Shown here: piece after piece, positions 27,523 to 37,289 of the stretch | How the letters are laid out: each line of letters opens with the position of its first letter | Numbering within the stretch: position 1 is the first letter of the stretch | Assembly (NCBI RefSeq): GCF_009769385.1 | Contig: NZ_VKAB01000033.1 | Coordinates: forward strand, 1 to 64,000 | Reading direction: 5' to 3' | DNA: 64,000 nucleotides | Source: Saccharothrix deserti | Lineage (GTDB): Bacteria; Actinomycetota; Actinomycetes; Mycobacteriales; Pseudonocardiaceae | Translations under genes and position numbers: made by a program | Notes under the pieces: generated by a model | Told to the model about the DNA's origin: nothing | The model's input: only the letters and a program-made list of their open reading frames with translations | Databases searched by the model: none

Positions 27523-28698
27523 GTGTCAGGAGCACGACTCGGCCGAGTTCTGGCGCTGGCGGCGGCTTCGTCGCTGGTGCTCGCGGCTTGCGCTGGAGGC
27601 GGCGGCGGTGGCGACGCGGGTGGCGACGTCACTTCGGTCAAGATCGGGTTCATGGGTGACCTCACCGGCGAAGCCGCGGCGATCGTGATCCCGCCCCGGA
27701 ACGGGGCCGTGATGGCGGTCAAGGAGTACAACGACAAGAACCCGAAGGTCAAGATCGAGCTGGTCCAGTACGACAGCCAGGGCAAGCCCGACCAGGCCAC
27801 CTCGCTGGTCACGAAGGCCATCGGCCAGGACAAGATCATCGGCCTGATCGGCCCGGCCTTCTCCGGTGAGTCGAAGGCCGTCGGCGGTCTGCTGGAGGAG
27901 AACAAGATCCCCAGCGTGTCGCCGTCCGCGACGAACCCCGGTCTGGCCGAGAACGGCTGGACGTACTGGCACCGCGTCGTCGCCAACGACTCCGACCAGG
28001 GCCCCGGCATCGCCGAGTTCCTGGTCAAGGCCAAGAGCCCGAAGAAGGCGTTCGTCATCTCCGACGACCAGGAGTACAGCGTCGGCCTGGCCGACGCCGT
28101 CGCCAAGTCGTTCAAGGACGCGGGCGTCACGGTCGAGACCGACAAGTTCGCCAAGGGCGCGTCCGACTACTCGTCCACGGTCACGAAGGTCGCCTCGGCG
28201 AACCCCGACGTGATCGTCTACGGCGGTTACTACGCCGAGGCCGGCCGCCTGCTCAAGCAGCTGCGCGACGGCGGCGTCAAGGCCACGTTCGCCTCCGGTG
28301 ACGGCTCGCTCGACCAGCAGGTCATCACCGGTGCGGGTGCCGCGGCCGCCGAGAACGCCGTGTTCGGCTGCCCGTGCAACATCCCGTCGCCCGACGTGAC
28401 CGGCACGCTGAAGACCTTCTTCGACAACTACAAGAAGGCCAACAACGTCGACCCCGCGATCTACGCGACCGAGGGCTACGACGCGGCGACCGCGTTCATC
28501 AAGGCCGTCGAGGCGGGCAACACCACCGGCGAGAAGATCAACGAGTACCTGAAGACGATCAACTTCGAGGGCGTCTCCAAGCCGATCAAGTTCAAGGCGA
28601 ACGGCGAGCCGGAGAACAACGCGATCTTCGTCTACCAGGTCAAGGGCGGTGTCCTCAAGCTGCTGGGTCCGGCGGAGGAAGCGAAGCTCGAGGGCTGA
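27523..28698 (+). CDS. livJ: Branched-chain amino acid ABC transporter substrate-binding lipoprotein
   Basis: A 391-residue lipoprotein. The signal peptide ends LVLAAC (lipobox, Cys about 22), followed by a Gly-rich linker and a type I periplasmic binding fold (VKIGFMGDLTGEAAAIVIPPRNG, LIGPAFSGESKAVG, YATEGYDAATAFIKAV). Captures Leu/Ile/Val or a related amino acid outside the membrane for the LivHMGF transporter. GTG 27523 is selected by GGGAGG seven bases upstream; an ATG 15 bases earlier contains that SD. First gene of the operon. Confidence 0.92.
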   Translation: MSGARLGRVLALAAASSLVLAACAGGGGGGDAGGDVTSVKIGFMGDLTGEAAAIVIPPRNGAVMAVKEYNDKNPKVKIELVQYDSQGKPDQATSLVTKAIGQDKIIGLIGPAFSGESKAVGGLLEENKIPSVSPSATNPGLAENGWTYWHRVVANDSDQGPGIAEFLVKAKSPKKAFVISDDQEYSVGLADAVAKSFKDAGVTVETDKFAKGASDYSSTVTKVASANPDVIVYGGYYAEAGRLLKQLRDGGVKATFASGDGSLDQQVITGAGAAAAENAVFGCPCNIPSPDVTGTLKTFFDNYKKANNVDPAIYATEGYDAATAFIKAVEAGNTTGEKINEYLKTINFEGVSKPIKFKANGEPENNAIFVYQVKGGVLKLLGPAEEAKLEG

Positions 28699-28732
28699 TC
28701 CGAGACGGATCAGGCAAGCTAGCTAGCGCGCT

Positions 28733-28773
28733 GGGGAGCGGGAGCGTCGTGGGAACGACGGCTCCCGCTCCCC
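28733..28773 (+). promoter_or_regulatory. Long intercistronic hairpin between livJ and livH
   Basis: The arms GGGGAGCGGGAGC (28733-28745) and GCTCCCGCTCCCC (28761-28773) are perfect inverted repeats and extend inwards through GTCGT/ACGAC with one bulge, a stem of about 18 pairs. No U-tract follows. Probably a partial terminator or mRNA stabiliser that keeps binding-protein levels above permease levels, as known for many ABC operons. Confidence 0.8.
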
Positions 28774-28824
28774 ACCACTATGGCGAAGTGTTTCTCCCCG
28801 CCCGTCTCGTGAGGCATACCTGTC

Positions 28825-29783
28825 ATGCTTGATGAATTCCTCAACCAGTTCCTACCCAGCACGGTGGGCGGACTGGTGGTCGGCTCCATCTACGCGCTCG
28901 TCGCCCTCGGCTACACGATGGTCTACGGCGTGCTGCGTCTGATCAACTTCGCGCACTCCGAGATCTTCATGATCGGCACGTTCACGTCGCTCGTGGTCAT
29001 CACCGCGATCGCGCCCGCGTCGCCGCTCACCGGCTTCGCCTTGTTCGGTGTGATGCTGTTGCTCATCCTGCTGTCCGCCGCGATCTCCGGCGGCGCCGCG
29101 ATGCTGCTGGAGGTGGTGGCCTACCGGCCGCTGCGCAAGAAGGGCGCGACCAGGCTCACCGCCCTGATCTCCGCGATCGGCGCGTCGCTCTTCCTGCAGG
29201 AGTTGTTCGCGCTGGTCGTCATCCCCTGGTTGACCGGCAAGGCCGGCCGCAACCAGCAGTCCTCGCCCCGCCTGGTGGACCGGGACACGGTCTTCACCAT
29301 CGGCAACGCGGCGGTGCGCACCGACCACATCATCGTCGTGGTCGCCGCGGTCGTCATGATGGTCGCGCTGGACCGCCTCGTGAACCGCACCAGGATCGGC
29401 CGCGGTATCCGCGCCACCGCCCAGGACCCCGAGGCCGCCGTGCTGATGGGCGTCAGCATCGACAACATCGTGCGGGTCACGTTCCTGCTCGGTGGCGCGA
29501 TGGCGGGCGTCGCGGGCGCGCTTTATCTGATGGAGTTCGAGAACACCGTCTACAACGTCGGTTTCGTGCTCGGCATCAAGGCGTTCACCGCCGCGGTGCT
29601 CGGCGGAATCGGCAATCTCCGCGGCGCACTGGTCGGCGGTGTCGTGCTCGGCCTCATCGAGAACTGGGGCGCGATCTTCCTGGGGTCGGAGTGGAAGGAC
29701 GTCATCGCGTTCACCGTGCTGGTGGTCGTGCTGATGTTCCGGCCGACCGGCATCCTCGGTGAATCCCTTCAGAAGGCCCGCGC

Positions 29784-29787
<4 letters not shown>
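28825..29787 (+). CDS. livH: Branched-chain amino acid ABC transporter permease LivH
   Basis: A 320-residue membrane protein with about eight hydrophobic helices. GYTMVYGVLRLINFAHSEIFMIG is the LivH N-terminal signature, and GRGIRATAQDPEAAVLMGVSID is the EAA-like loop that contacts the ATPases. Half of the transmembrane channel. Its end overlaps livM by four bases. Confidence 0.94.
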
Positions 29788-30943
<1,156 letters not shown>

Positions 30944-30947
<4 letters not shown>

Positions 30948-31720
30948 GCACTCCCGTCCTTCAGCTGGACAACGTGACCATGCGCTTCGGCGGCGTGGTC
31001 GCCCTGCGCGAGGCGAAGATCAGCATCAACCCGGGCGAGATCTTCGCCCTGATCGGCCCGAACGGCGCGGGCAAGACCACGGTGTTCAACGTGGTCACCG
31101 GCGTCTACCAGCCCACCGAGGGCCAGGTGCTGTTCAACGGCACGCGGATCGACGGCACCAAGCGGTTCAAGATCACCAAGCTCGGCATCGCCCGCACGTT
31201 CCAGAACATCCGGCTGTTCCACAACATGTCGGCGCTGGAGAACGTGATGGTGGGCGCGGACTCGCACCACAAGACCGGTGCGATCGGCGCCACGTTGAAC
31301 CTGCCCTGGCACCGCAAGGAGGAGAAGCGCGGCCGCGAGCTGGCGCGGGAGCTGCTCGACTTCGTCGGCATCCCCGGCCGGATGACCGAGACCGCGAAGA
31401 ACCTGCCCTACGGCGACCAGCGGCGGCTCGAGATCGCCCGCGCGCTGGCCACGGACCCGAAGTTGCTGCTGCTCGACGAGCCCGCGGCGGGCATGAACCC
31501 GGCGGAGAAGGAAGCGCTCCAGGCGCTCATCCGCAAGATCCGCGACAGCGGCCGGACCGTGCTGCTGATCGAGCACGACATGAGCCTGGTCATGGGCGTC
31601 AGCGACCGCGTGGCGGTGCTGGACTTCGGCCAGCTGATCGCAGAAGGGCTCCCGCACGAAGTGCAGACCAACCCGAGGGTCATCGAGGCCTACCTGGGGG
31701 TGTCCGAAGATGCTTCTTGA
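30944..31720 (+). CDS. livG: Branched-chain amino acid ABC transporter ATPase LivG
   Basis: A 258-residue ABC ATPase. Walker A GPNGAGKTT, LivG-type insert with GIARTFQNIRLF, the signature region PYGDQRRLEIARALA and Walker B LLLLDEPAAGMNP are intact. GTG 30944 overlaps the livM stop. Energises import together with LivF. Confidence 0.95.
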
Positions 31721-32414
31721 GATCAAGGACATCCACGTCCACTACGGCAAGATCGCCGCGATCAAGGGCATCAGCCTCGAAGTGGACGAAGGTGAGATCG
31801 TCTCGCTCATCGGCGCCAACGGCGCGGGCAAGACGACCACGCTGAAGACGATCTCCGGCCTGCGCCCGCTGACCAGCGGCAAGGTCGTGTTCAACGGCGA
31901 GGACATCTCCAAGATGCCCGGCCACAAGCGGGTCATGGCGGGCATCGGCCAGTCACCGGAAGGCCGCGGCGTGTTCCCCGGCATGACGGTGCAGGAGAAC
32001 CTCCTGATGGGCGCCTACACCCGCAAGGACGCGCTCGACGCCGACCTGGCCGAGGTCTACGAGCTGTTCCCGCGGCTGGCGGAGCGGAAGAACCAGTTCG
32101 GCGGCACCATGTCCGGCGGCGAGCAGCAGATGATCGCCATCGGCCGGGCGTTGATGACCAAGCCGAAGGTGCTCCTGCTGGACGAGCCGTCGATGGGCCT
32201 CGCGCCCATGCTCATCGCGCAGATCTTCGAGATCATCAAGGAGATCAACAAGCGCGGCACGACCGTGCTGCTGGTGGAGCAGAACGCGCAGCAGGCGCTG
32301 AAGCTCTCCGACCGCGCGTACGTGCTGGAGACCGGCCGGGTCGTGAAGAGCGCACCCGGACCGGCGCTGCTGGACGACCCCCAGGTGCGCGCGGCGTACC
32401 TCGGCGGTCACTGA
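31710..32414 (+). CDS. livF: Branched-chain amino acid ABC transporter ATPase LivF
   Basis: A 234-residue ABC ATPase with Walker A GANGAGKTT, signature MSGGEQQMIAIGRALM and Walker B VLLLDEPSMGLAP; IGQSPEGRGVFPGMTVQENLLMGAY is LivF-like. Overlaps livG by 11 bases and ends the operon. A short GGGATC-type inverted repeat follows the stop. Confidence 0.95.
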   Translation: MLLEIKDIHVHYGKIAAIKGISLEVDEGEIVSLIGANGAGKTTTLKTISGLRPLTSGKVVFNGEDISKMPGHKRVMAGIGQSPEGRGVFPGMTVQENLLMGAYTRKDALDADLAEVYELFPRLAERKNQFGGTMSGGEQQMIAIGRALMTKPKVLLLDEPSMGLAPMLIAQIFEIIKEINKRGTTVLLVEQNAQQALKLSDRAYVLETGRVVKSAPGPALLDDPQVRAAYLGGH

Positions 32415-32444
32415 TCCGACCGGGATCCCGCCGGCCCTCGCCCC

Positions 32445-33008
32445 CTAGGGCAGGGTCAGCGGGATCTCGGTGCTCGACTCGTCCTTCAGGTCGGTCAGCG
32501 TCGGCCCGCCGTACACCCTCAGGGTCGCGGGCTTCGCGTCCTCGGGCAGGTCGTAGTAGACGTCGTACTCCAGGCGCACGTTCGCGCCCAGGTCGATCGT
32601 CTCCGGCTGCCGCTTGATGGTCATGGCCTGCGAGTCCGCGGTGTGCTCGGCGCCGCGGTCGTCGATCAGCACGTGCCGGCGCGCGTCGAACGACACGCTG
32701 CTGCGACCGTTGTTGATCACGCTCATCCGGATCCGCACGAACTGGCCCTTGGCGTCGAACTCGGCGTGGCTGCCGATGATCGACGGCAGCCCCGTGGTGA
32801 GCCCGATCAGCGTGAACGCCGTGTCGCCGTCCGGGGTGGTGGGAACCCTCAGCGGCTTCTCGTCCGGCCGCACCGTCTGCTCGGGCACCGGGTACGTCGG
32901 GGCCGACGTCGTGGTCGTCTCGGGCCCGACCTCGATCGGCGCCTCACCACCGCACCCGGCCGCCGCCAGCACCACGGCCGTCACCGCCACCGCCACCAGC
33001 CGCCGCAC
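32445..33008 (-). CDS. DUF4352-like lipoprotein
   Basis: A 187-residue protein from GTG 33008, chosen because GGAGG lies five bases upstream and the short basic start VRRL leads straight into a lipoprotein signal (VAVAVTAVVLAAAGC). After a Thr/Pro-rich linker, residues 55-187 form an immunoglobulin-like beta domain with FVRIRMSVINNGRSSVSFDARRHVLIDDRGAEHTADS, the DUF4352/telomeric-repeat-factor-like fold common in secreted actinobacterial proteins. Function unknown. Converges with livF, 30 bases apart. Confidence 0.78.
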   Translation of the reverse strand: MRRLVAVAVTAVVLAAAGCGGEAPIEVGPETTTTSAPTYPVPEQTVRPDEKPLRVPTTPDGDTAFTLIGLTTGLPSIIGSHAEFDAKGQFVRIRMSVINNGRSSVSFDARRHVLIDDRGAEHTADSQAMTIKRQPETIDLGANVRLEYDVYYDLPEDAKPATLRVYGGPTLTDLKDESSTEIPLTLP

Positions 33009-33080
33009 GCCCACCTCCACACCTCGAGTTCTACGCCGGGGGTCACTGGATTTCCACACCGGCGAGGACACGACCGCGTT

Positions 33081-33503
33081 TCACTCTTTCGGTGCTTCTT
33101 TGAGGAAGCACGTGAGCCGGGCGGTGCACGCGCGCCGACCCCGCTCGTCGGTGATCACGATCTCGAAGGTGGCGGTGCTGCGGCCGCGGTGGATCGGCGT
33201 GCACACACCCGTGACGACGCCCTCGGTGACGCCCCGGTGGTGCGTGCAGGACAGCTCCAGGCCGACGGCCAGCCGGTCCGGCGCCGCGTGCATGGTCGCC
33301 GCGTACGAGCCCAGGGTCTCCGCGAGCACCGCGTTGGCGCCGCCGTGCAGCAGTCCGTACGGCTGGCGGTTGCCCTTCACCGGCATCGTCCCGACCAGCC
33401 GGTCCGCATCCCACTCGGTGATCTCGATGCCGAGCCTCGTGGCCAACTGCTCGTGGGCGGCGTTCCGGTCGATGCCGGGCAGGTCCTCGGGCGCTGTCGT
33501 CAC
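33081..33503 (-). CDS. PaaI-family acyl-CoA thioesterase (hotdog fold)
   Basis: A 140-residue hotdog-fold protein. QPYGLLHGGANAVLAETLGSYAA carries the HGG and Glu of the PaaI/YbdB active site, and HHRGVTEGVVTGVCTPIHRGRSTATFEI the second strand pair. Hydrolyses acyl-CoA thioesters; in Mtb and related genomes a PaaI-like gene also sits beside polA. GTG 33503 start; divergent from polA with 51 bases between them. Confidence 0.92.
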   Translation of the reverse strand: MTTAPEDLPGIDRNAAHEQLATRLGIEITEWDADRLVGTMPVKGNRQPYGLLHGGANAVLAETLGSYAATMHAAPDRLAVGLELSCTHHRGVTEGVVTGVCTPIHRGRSTATFEIVITDERGRRACTARLTCFLKEAPKE

Positions 33504-33554
33504 GTGTCCCCCAGTCGGTGCGAAACTGTCGGACCCCCACCCTAGACTCGCTGC

Positions 33555-36230
33555 GTGAGCACTTCAGAAGCCTCCCGCCTGCTGCTGGTCGACGGCCACT
33601 CGATGGCCTACCGGGCGTTCTTCGCGCTGCCCAAGGAGAACTTCCAGACCGGCACGGGACAGACCACGAACGCGGTCTACGGCTTCACGTCGATGCTGAT
33701 CAACCTGCTGCGCGACGAGAAGCCCACGCACATCGCGGTGGCGTTCGACGTCTCGCGCAAGACGTTCCGCAGCGAGGCCTACGCCGAGTACAAGGCCGGG
33801 CGCAGCGCGACACCGGACGAGTTCCGCGGCCAGGTGAGCCTCATCGAGGACGTGCTGGGCACGCTGTCCATCCCGGCGTTGTCCAAGGAGAACTACGAGG
33901 CGGACGACCTGATCGCCACCCTCACCACCCAGGCCACCGCGCTGGGCTTCGAGGTGCTGATCTGTACCGGCGACCGCGACGCGTTGCAGCTGGTCACCGA
34001 CAAGGTGACGGTGCTGTACCCGGTCAAGGGCGTGTCCGAGATGGCCCGGTACACCCCCGAGCTGGTGGTGGAGAAGCAGGGCGTGCCGCCCGAGCTGTAC
34101 GCCGACTACGCGGCGGTGCGCGGCGACTCGTCGGACAACCTGCCGAACACCCCCGGCGTCGGCCCGAAGACGATCGTGAAGCTGCTCACCCAGTTCGGGT
34201 CGCTCAACAGCCTCATCGACCACGTGGACGAGGTGCCCGGCAAGGTGGGCGACGCGCTGCGCGCCAACCTGTCCAACATCATGCTGAACCGGCAGCTCAC
34301 CGAGCTGGTGCGCGATGTCGAGCTGCCCCTGGGGCCGGTCGACCTCGAGGCCAGGCCGTGGGACCGGGACGCCGTGCACCGGCTGTTCGACGAGCTGGAG
34401 TTCCGCGTGCTGCGGGACCGGCTGTTCGCCACCCTGCCCACCGCCGAGCCGGAGGCCGAGGAGGGCTTCTCGGTCAGCGGCGGCGCGGTGCCCGTCGGCT
34501 CGGTGGCGTCCTGGCTCGACGCGCACGCGCGCTCCGGCCGGGTCGGCATCGCGTTCCGCTCGTCCGGTGGCGACCTGGAGGGCCTGGCGCTGGCCGCGGT
34601 CGGCGGCGAGGGCGGGTACATCGAGGTCGCGTCGCTGACCGAGGAGGACGAGAACGCGCTGGCCGCGTGGCTGGCCGACGAGTCCGTGGTCAAGGCGGCG
34701 CACGACCTGAAGCTGCCGTTGCGCGCGCTGCGGGCGCGCGGCTGGAAGCTGCGCGGGGTGAACAGCGACACGGCGCTGGCGGCGTACCTCGTGCGGCCCG
34801 GCCAGCGGTCGTTCGCGCTGGACGACCTGGCGCTGCGCTACCTCAAGCGGGAGCTGCGCGCCGAGGAGCCGGACGACGGGCAGCTGTCGCTGCTGGCGGA
34901 CGAGCAGGAGGAGCGCGAGAAGACCGCGCAGGGCGCGATCGTGCGGGCGTTCGCGGTGGCCGAGCTGGCCGACGCACTGGACCGGGAGCTGGTGGCCACC
35001 GGTCAGGAGTCGTTGCTGGCGTCGTTGGAGCTGCCGCTGATGATGGTGCTGGACGAGGTCGAGGCGGTCGGCATCGCGATCGACTCCGAGCACCTGGCGG
35101 CGCTGGAGGCGCACTTCGCGGCGGGCGTGAAGCAGGCGGCGCAGGACGCGTACTCGGTGATCGGCAAGGAGATCAACCTCGGGTCGCCGAAGCAGCTGCA
35201 GACGGTGCTGTTCGACGAGCTGAACATGCCGAAGACCAAGAAGACCAAGACCGGGTACACGACGGACGCGGACGCGCTGCAGAACCTGTTCGAGGCCACC
35301 CAGCACCCGTTCCTCCAGCACCTGCTGGCGCACCGGGACGTGACCAGGCTGAAGTCCACCGTCGACGGGCTGCTCAAGTCGGTGGCGGACGACGGCCGCA
35401 TCCACACCACGTTCCACCAGACGATCGCGGCGACCGGGCGGCTGTCGTCCACGGACCCGAACCTGCAGAACATCCCGATCCGGACGGACGAGGGCAGGCG
35501 CATCCGCGAGGCGTTCGTGGTCGGGCCGGGCTACGCCGAGCTGATGACGGCCGACTACAGCCAGATCGAGATGCGGATCATGGCGCACCTGTCGGAGGAC
35601 GAGGGCCTGATCGAGGCGTTCCGCAGCGGTGAGGACCTGCACACGTTCGTCGCGTCGCGGGCGTTCTCCGTGCCGACGACGGAGGTGTCGGGGGAGCAGC
35701 GCCGCCGGGTGAAGGCGATGTCGTACGGGTTGGCGTACGGGCTGTCCGAGTACGGGCTGGCGCAGCAGCTGCGGATCTCGGCGGCGGAGGCGCGGGAGCA
35801 GAAGGAGGCGTACTTCGCCCGGTTCGGCGGGGTGCGCGAGTACCTGCACGCGGTGGTCGAGGACGCGCGGAAGAAGGGGTACACCGAGACGATCCTCGGC
35901 CGTCGGCGTTACCTGCCCGACCTGACCAGCGACAACCGGCAGCGTCGGGAGATGGCCGAGCGGATGGCGTTGAACGCGCCGATCCAGGGCAGCGCGGCGG
36001 ACATCATCAAGGTGGCGATGCTCGGGGTGTTCCGCGCGCTGGAGGAGTCCGGTCTGCGGTCGCGGATGCTGCTCCAGGTGCACGACGAACTGGTGCTGGA
36101 GATCGCCGAGGGCGAGCGCGAGCAGGTGGAGGCCCTGGTGCGCGAGCACATGGGCCGCGCGTACGAGCTGTCGGTGCCGCTGGAGGTCTCGGTGGGCGTG
36201 GGCCGTTCCTGGGACGCCGCCGCCCACTAG
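33555..36230 (+). CDS. polA: DNA polymerase I
   Basis: An 891-residue polymerase for Okazaki-fragment maturation and repair synthesis. Residues 1-290 are the 5' nuclease (LLLVDGHSMAYRAFFAL, GDRDALQLV, DNLPNTPGVGPKT). Residues 310-500 are the 3'-5' exonuclease-like domain, in which the first acidic motif is replaced (GRVGIAFRSSGG), so proofreading is probably lost as in mycobacterial PolA. The polymerase domain has motif A DYSQIEMRIMAHLS, motif B RRVKAMSYGLAYGLSEYGL and motif C QVHDELVLE. GTG 33555 fits the family N-terminus. Confidence 0.97.
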   Translation: MSTSEASRLLLVDGHSMAYRAFFALPKENFQTGTGQTTNAVYGFTSMLINLLRDEKPTHIAVAFDVSRKTFRSEAYAEYKAGRSATPDEFRGQVSLIEDVLGTLSIPALSKENYEADDLIATLTTQATALGFEVLICTGDRDALQLVTDKVTVLYPVKGVSEMARYTPELVVEKQGVPPELYADYAAVRGDSSDNLPNTPGVGPKTIVKLLTQFGSLNSLIDHVDEVPGKVGDALRANLSNIMLNRQLTELVRDVELPLGPVDLEARPWDRDAVHRLFDELEFRVLRDRLFATLPTAEPEAEEGFSVSGGAVPVGSVASWLDAHARSGRVGIAFRSSGGDLEGLALAAVGGEGGYIEVASLTEEDENALAAWLADESVVKAAHDLKLPLRALRARGWKLRGVNSDTALAAYLVRPGQRSFALDDLALRYLKRELRAEEPDDGQLSLLADEQEEREKTAQGAIVRAFAVAELADALDRELVATGQESLLASLELPLMMVLDEVEAVGIAIDSEHLAALEAHFAAGVKQAAQDAYSVIGKEINLGSPKQLQTVLFDELNMPKTKKTKTGYTTDADALQNLFEATQHPFLQHLLAHRDVTRLKSTVDGLLKSVADDGRIHTTFHQTIAATGRLSSTDPNLQNIPIRTDEGRRIREAFVVGPGYAELMTADYSQIEMRIMAHLSEDEGLIEAFRSGEDLHTFVASRAFSVPTTEVSGEQRRRVKAMSYGLAYGLSEYGLAQQLRISAAEAREQKEAYFARFGGVREYLHAVVEDARKKGYTETILGRRRYLPDLTSDNRQRREMAERMALNAPIQGSAADIIKVAMLGVFRALEESGLRSRMLLQVHDELVLEIAEGEREQVEALVREHMGRAYELSVPLEVSVGVGRSWDAAAH

Positions 36231-36258
36231 GCCCCGGGGTTCACGCGGTTCGTGCGGT

Positions 36259-36702
36259 TCAGCGGAGCGGCGTGACGCGGACGTCGCGCGCGGTCAGCTC
36301 GGCGCTGCACTCGTCGCACGCCACGTGCACCCCGATGCCTCCACCACACGAACGGTGGTGGAGGTCGAACGACGGGCCCTCGGCCGGCGCCATCCAGCGG
36401 TCGCCCCACTTCCGCAGGGCCATCAGCACCGGGTACAGGTCGAGGCCCTTCTCGGTCAGCCGGTACTCGTAGCGCGTCCGCACGTCCTTGTACGCCTCGC
36501 GGCGCAGGATGCCCTCCTCGACCAACGTGCCCAGGCGTTCGGTCAGCACGCTGCGCGAGATGTCCATCGCCGACTGGAAGTCCTCGAACCGGCGCGTGCC
36601 CAGGAACGCCTGCCGCAGCAGCAGCAACGTCCACCGCTCACCCAGCAGGGCGGCGGGCAGCGACACCGTGCACAGCTCGTCGGCAACTTTCACGTGGGCC
36701 AT
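36259..36702 (-). CDS. HxlR-type winged-helix transcriptional regulator
   Basis: A 147-residue regulator: CTVSLPAALLGERWTLLLLRQAFLGTRRFEDFQSAMDISRSVLTERL is the HxlR winged helix with the typical N-terminal Cys. The C-terminus adds HHRSCGGGIGVHVACDECSAEL, a small possible zinc knuckle. Dimeric regulators of this type often respond to electrophiles or metabolites. Divergent from a GNAT gene with a palindrome between them (36747-36765), which suggests mutual control. Confidence 0.9.
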   Translation of the reverse strand: MAHVKVADELCTVSLPAALLGERWTLLLLRQAFLGTRRFEDFQSAMDISRSVLTERLGTLVEEGILRREAYKDVRTRYEYRLTEKGLDLYPVLMALRKWGDRWMAPAEGPSFDLHHRSCGGGIGVHVACDECSAELTARDVRVTPLR

Positions 36703-36746
36703 GTCCACCGACGATACCCCTTGCGTTCGGAAAACGGATCCAGCTA

Positions 36747-36765
36747 GGGTTCGGAATCCGAACCC
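36747..36765. promoter_or_regulatory. Candidate HxlR operator palindrome
   Basis: GGGTTCGGAATCCGAACCC is a 19-base inverted repeat (only the centre base unpaired) in the 77-bp gap between the hxlR-type and GNAT genes. A related half site, GTTCGGAAA, lies 20 bases to the left (36725). Assignment as the HxlR site is inference from position. Confidence 0.65.
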
Positions 36766-36779
36766 AAGGGGCGTCCGCC

Positions 36780-37283
36780 ATGAGAGTCCGCGAACTGCAC
36801 GCCGCCGAGGCGGGTGACGCCGTCGACGCCGTCTTCCACGGCCTGTCCCCGCAGAGCCGCTACCTGCGCTTCCACGCACCGGTGCCCCGCCTCACCGCGT
36901 CGATGCGCCACCGCCTCACCGATCTCGACGGCCGGCGGAGGGCCGCCGTCGTCGCCGAGTGCCACCGCGAACCCGTCGGCATCGCCCGCCTGATCGCCAC
37001 CACCGACGACACCGCCGAGATCGCCCTCGCCGTGGTCGACCCGTGGCAGCGCAAGGGCATCGGCACGAGGCTCATGACCGCCCTCGGCCGACTCGCCACC
37101 GACCTGTGCTACACCGAGCTCCACGGCGACGTCCTCGGCGAGAACCAGCCGATGCTGCGCCTGGTCGCCCGCGTCTTCCCCGGCGCCCGCCTCACCAGGG
37201 ACGAGGACGACGTCATCCGGGTCAGCTACCCGCTCACGGTCGAGTTGACCCACGAGGAACTGGTGGCAGACCTCCGGTGGTGA
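36780..37283 (+). CDS. GNAT-family N-acetyltransferase
   Basis: A 167-residue GNAT: IALAVVDPWQRKGIGTRLMTAL is the acetyl-CoA-binding motif A (Q/RxxGxG/A). The N-terminal half, with SPQSRYLRFHAPVPRLTASMRHRLTD, is the form found in the C-terminal parts of protein acetyltransferases such as Pat. ATG 36780 starts 14 bases after the palindrome at 36747-36765, so its expression is probably under the divergent HxlR regulator. The substrate is unknown. Confidence 0.88.
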   Translation: MRVRELHAAEAGDAVDAVFHGLSPQSRYLRFHAPVPRLTASMRHRLTDLDGRRRAAVVAECHREPVGIARLIATTDDTAEIALAVVDPWQRKGIGTRLMTALGRLATDLCYTELHGDVLGENQPMLRLVARVFPGARLTRDEDDVIRVSYPLTVELTHEELVADLRW

Positions 37284-37289
37284 GCAAGA

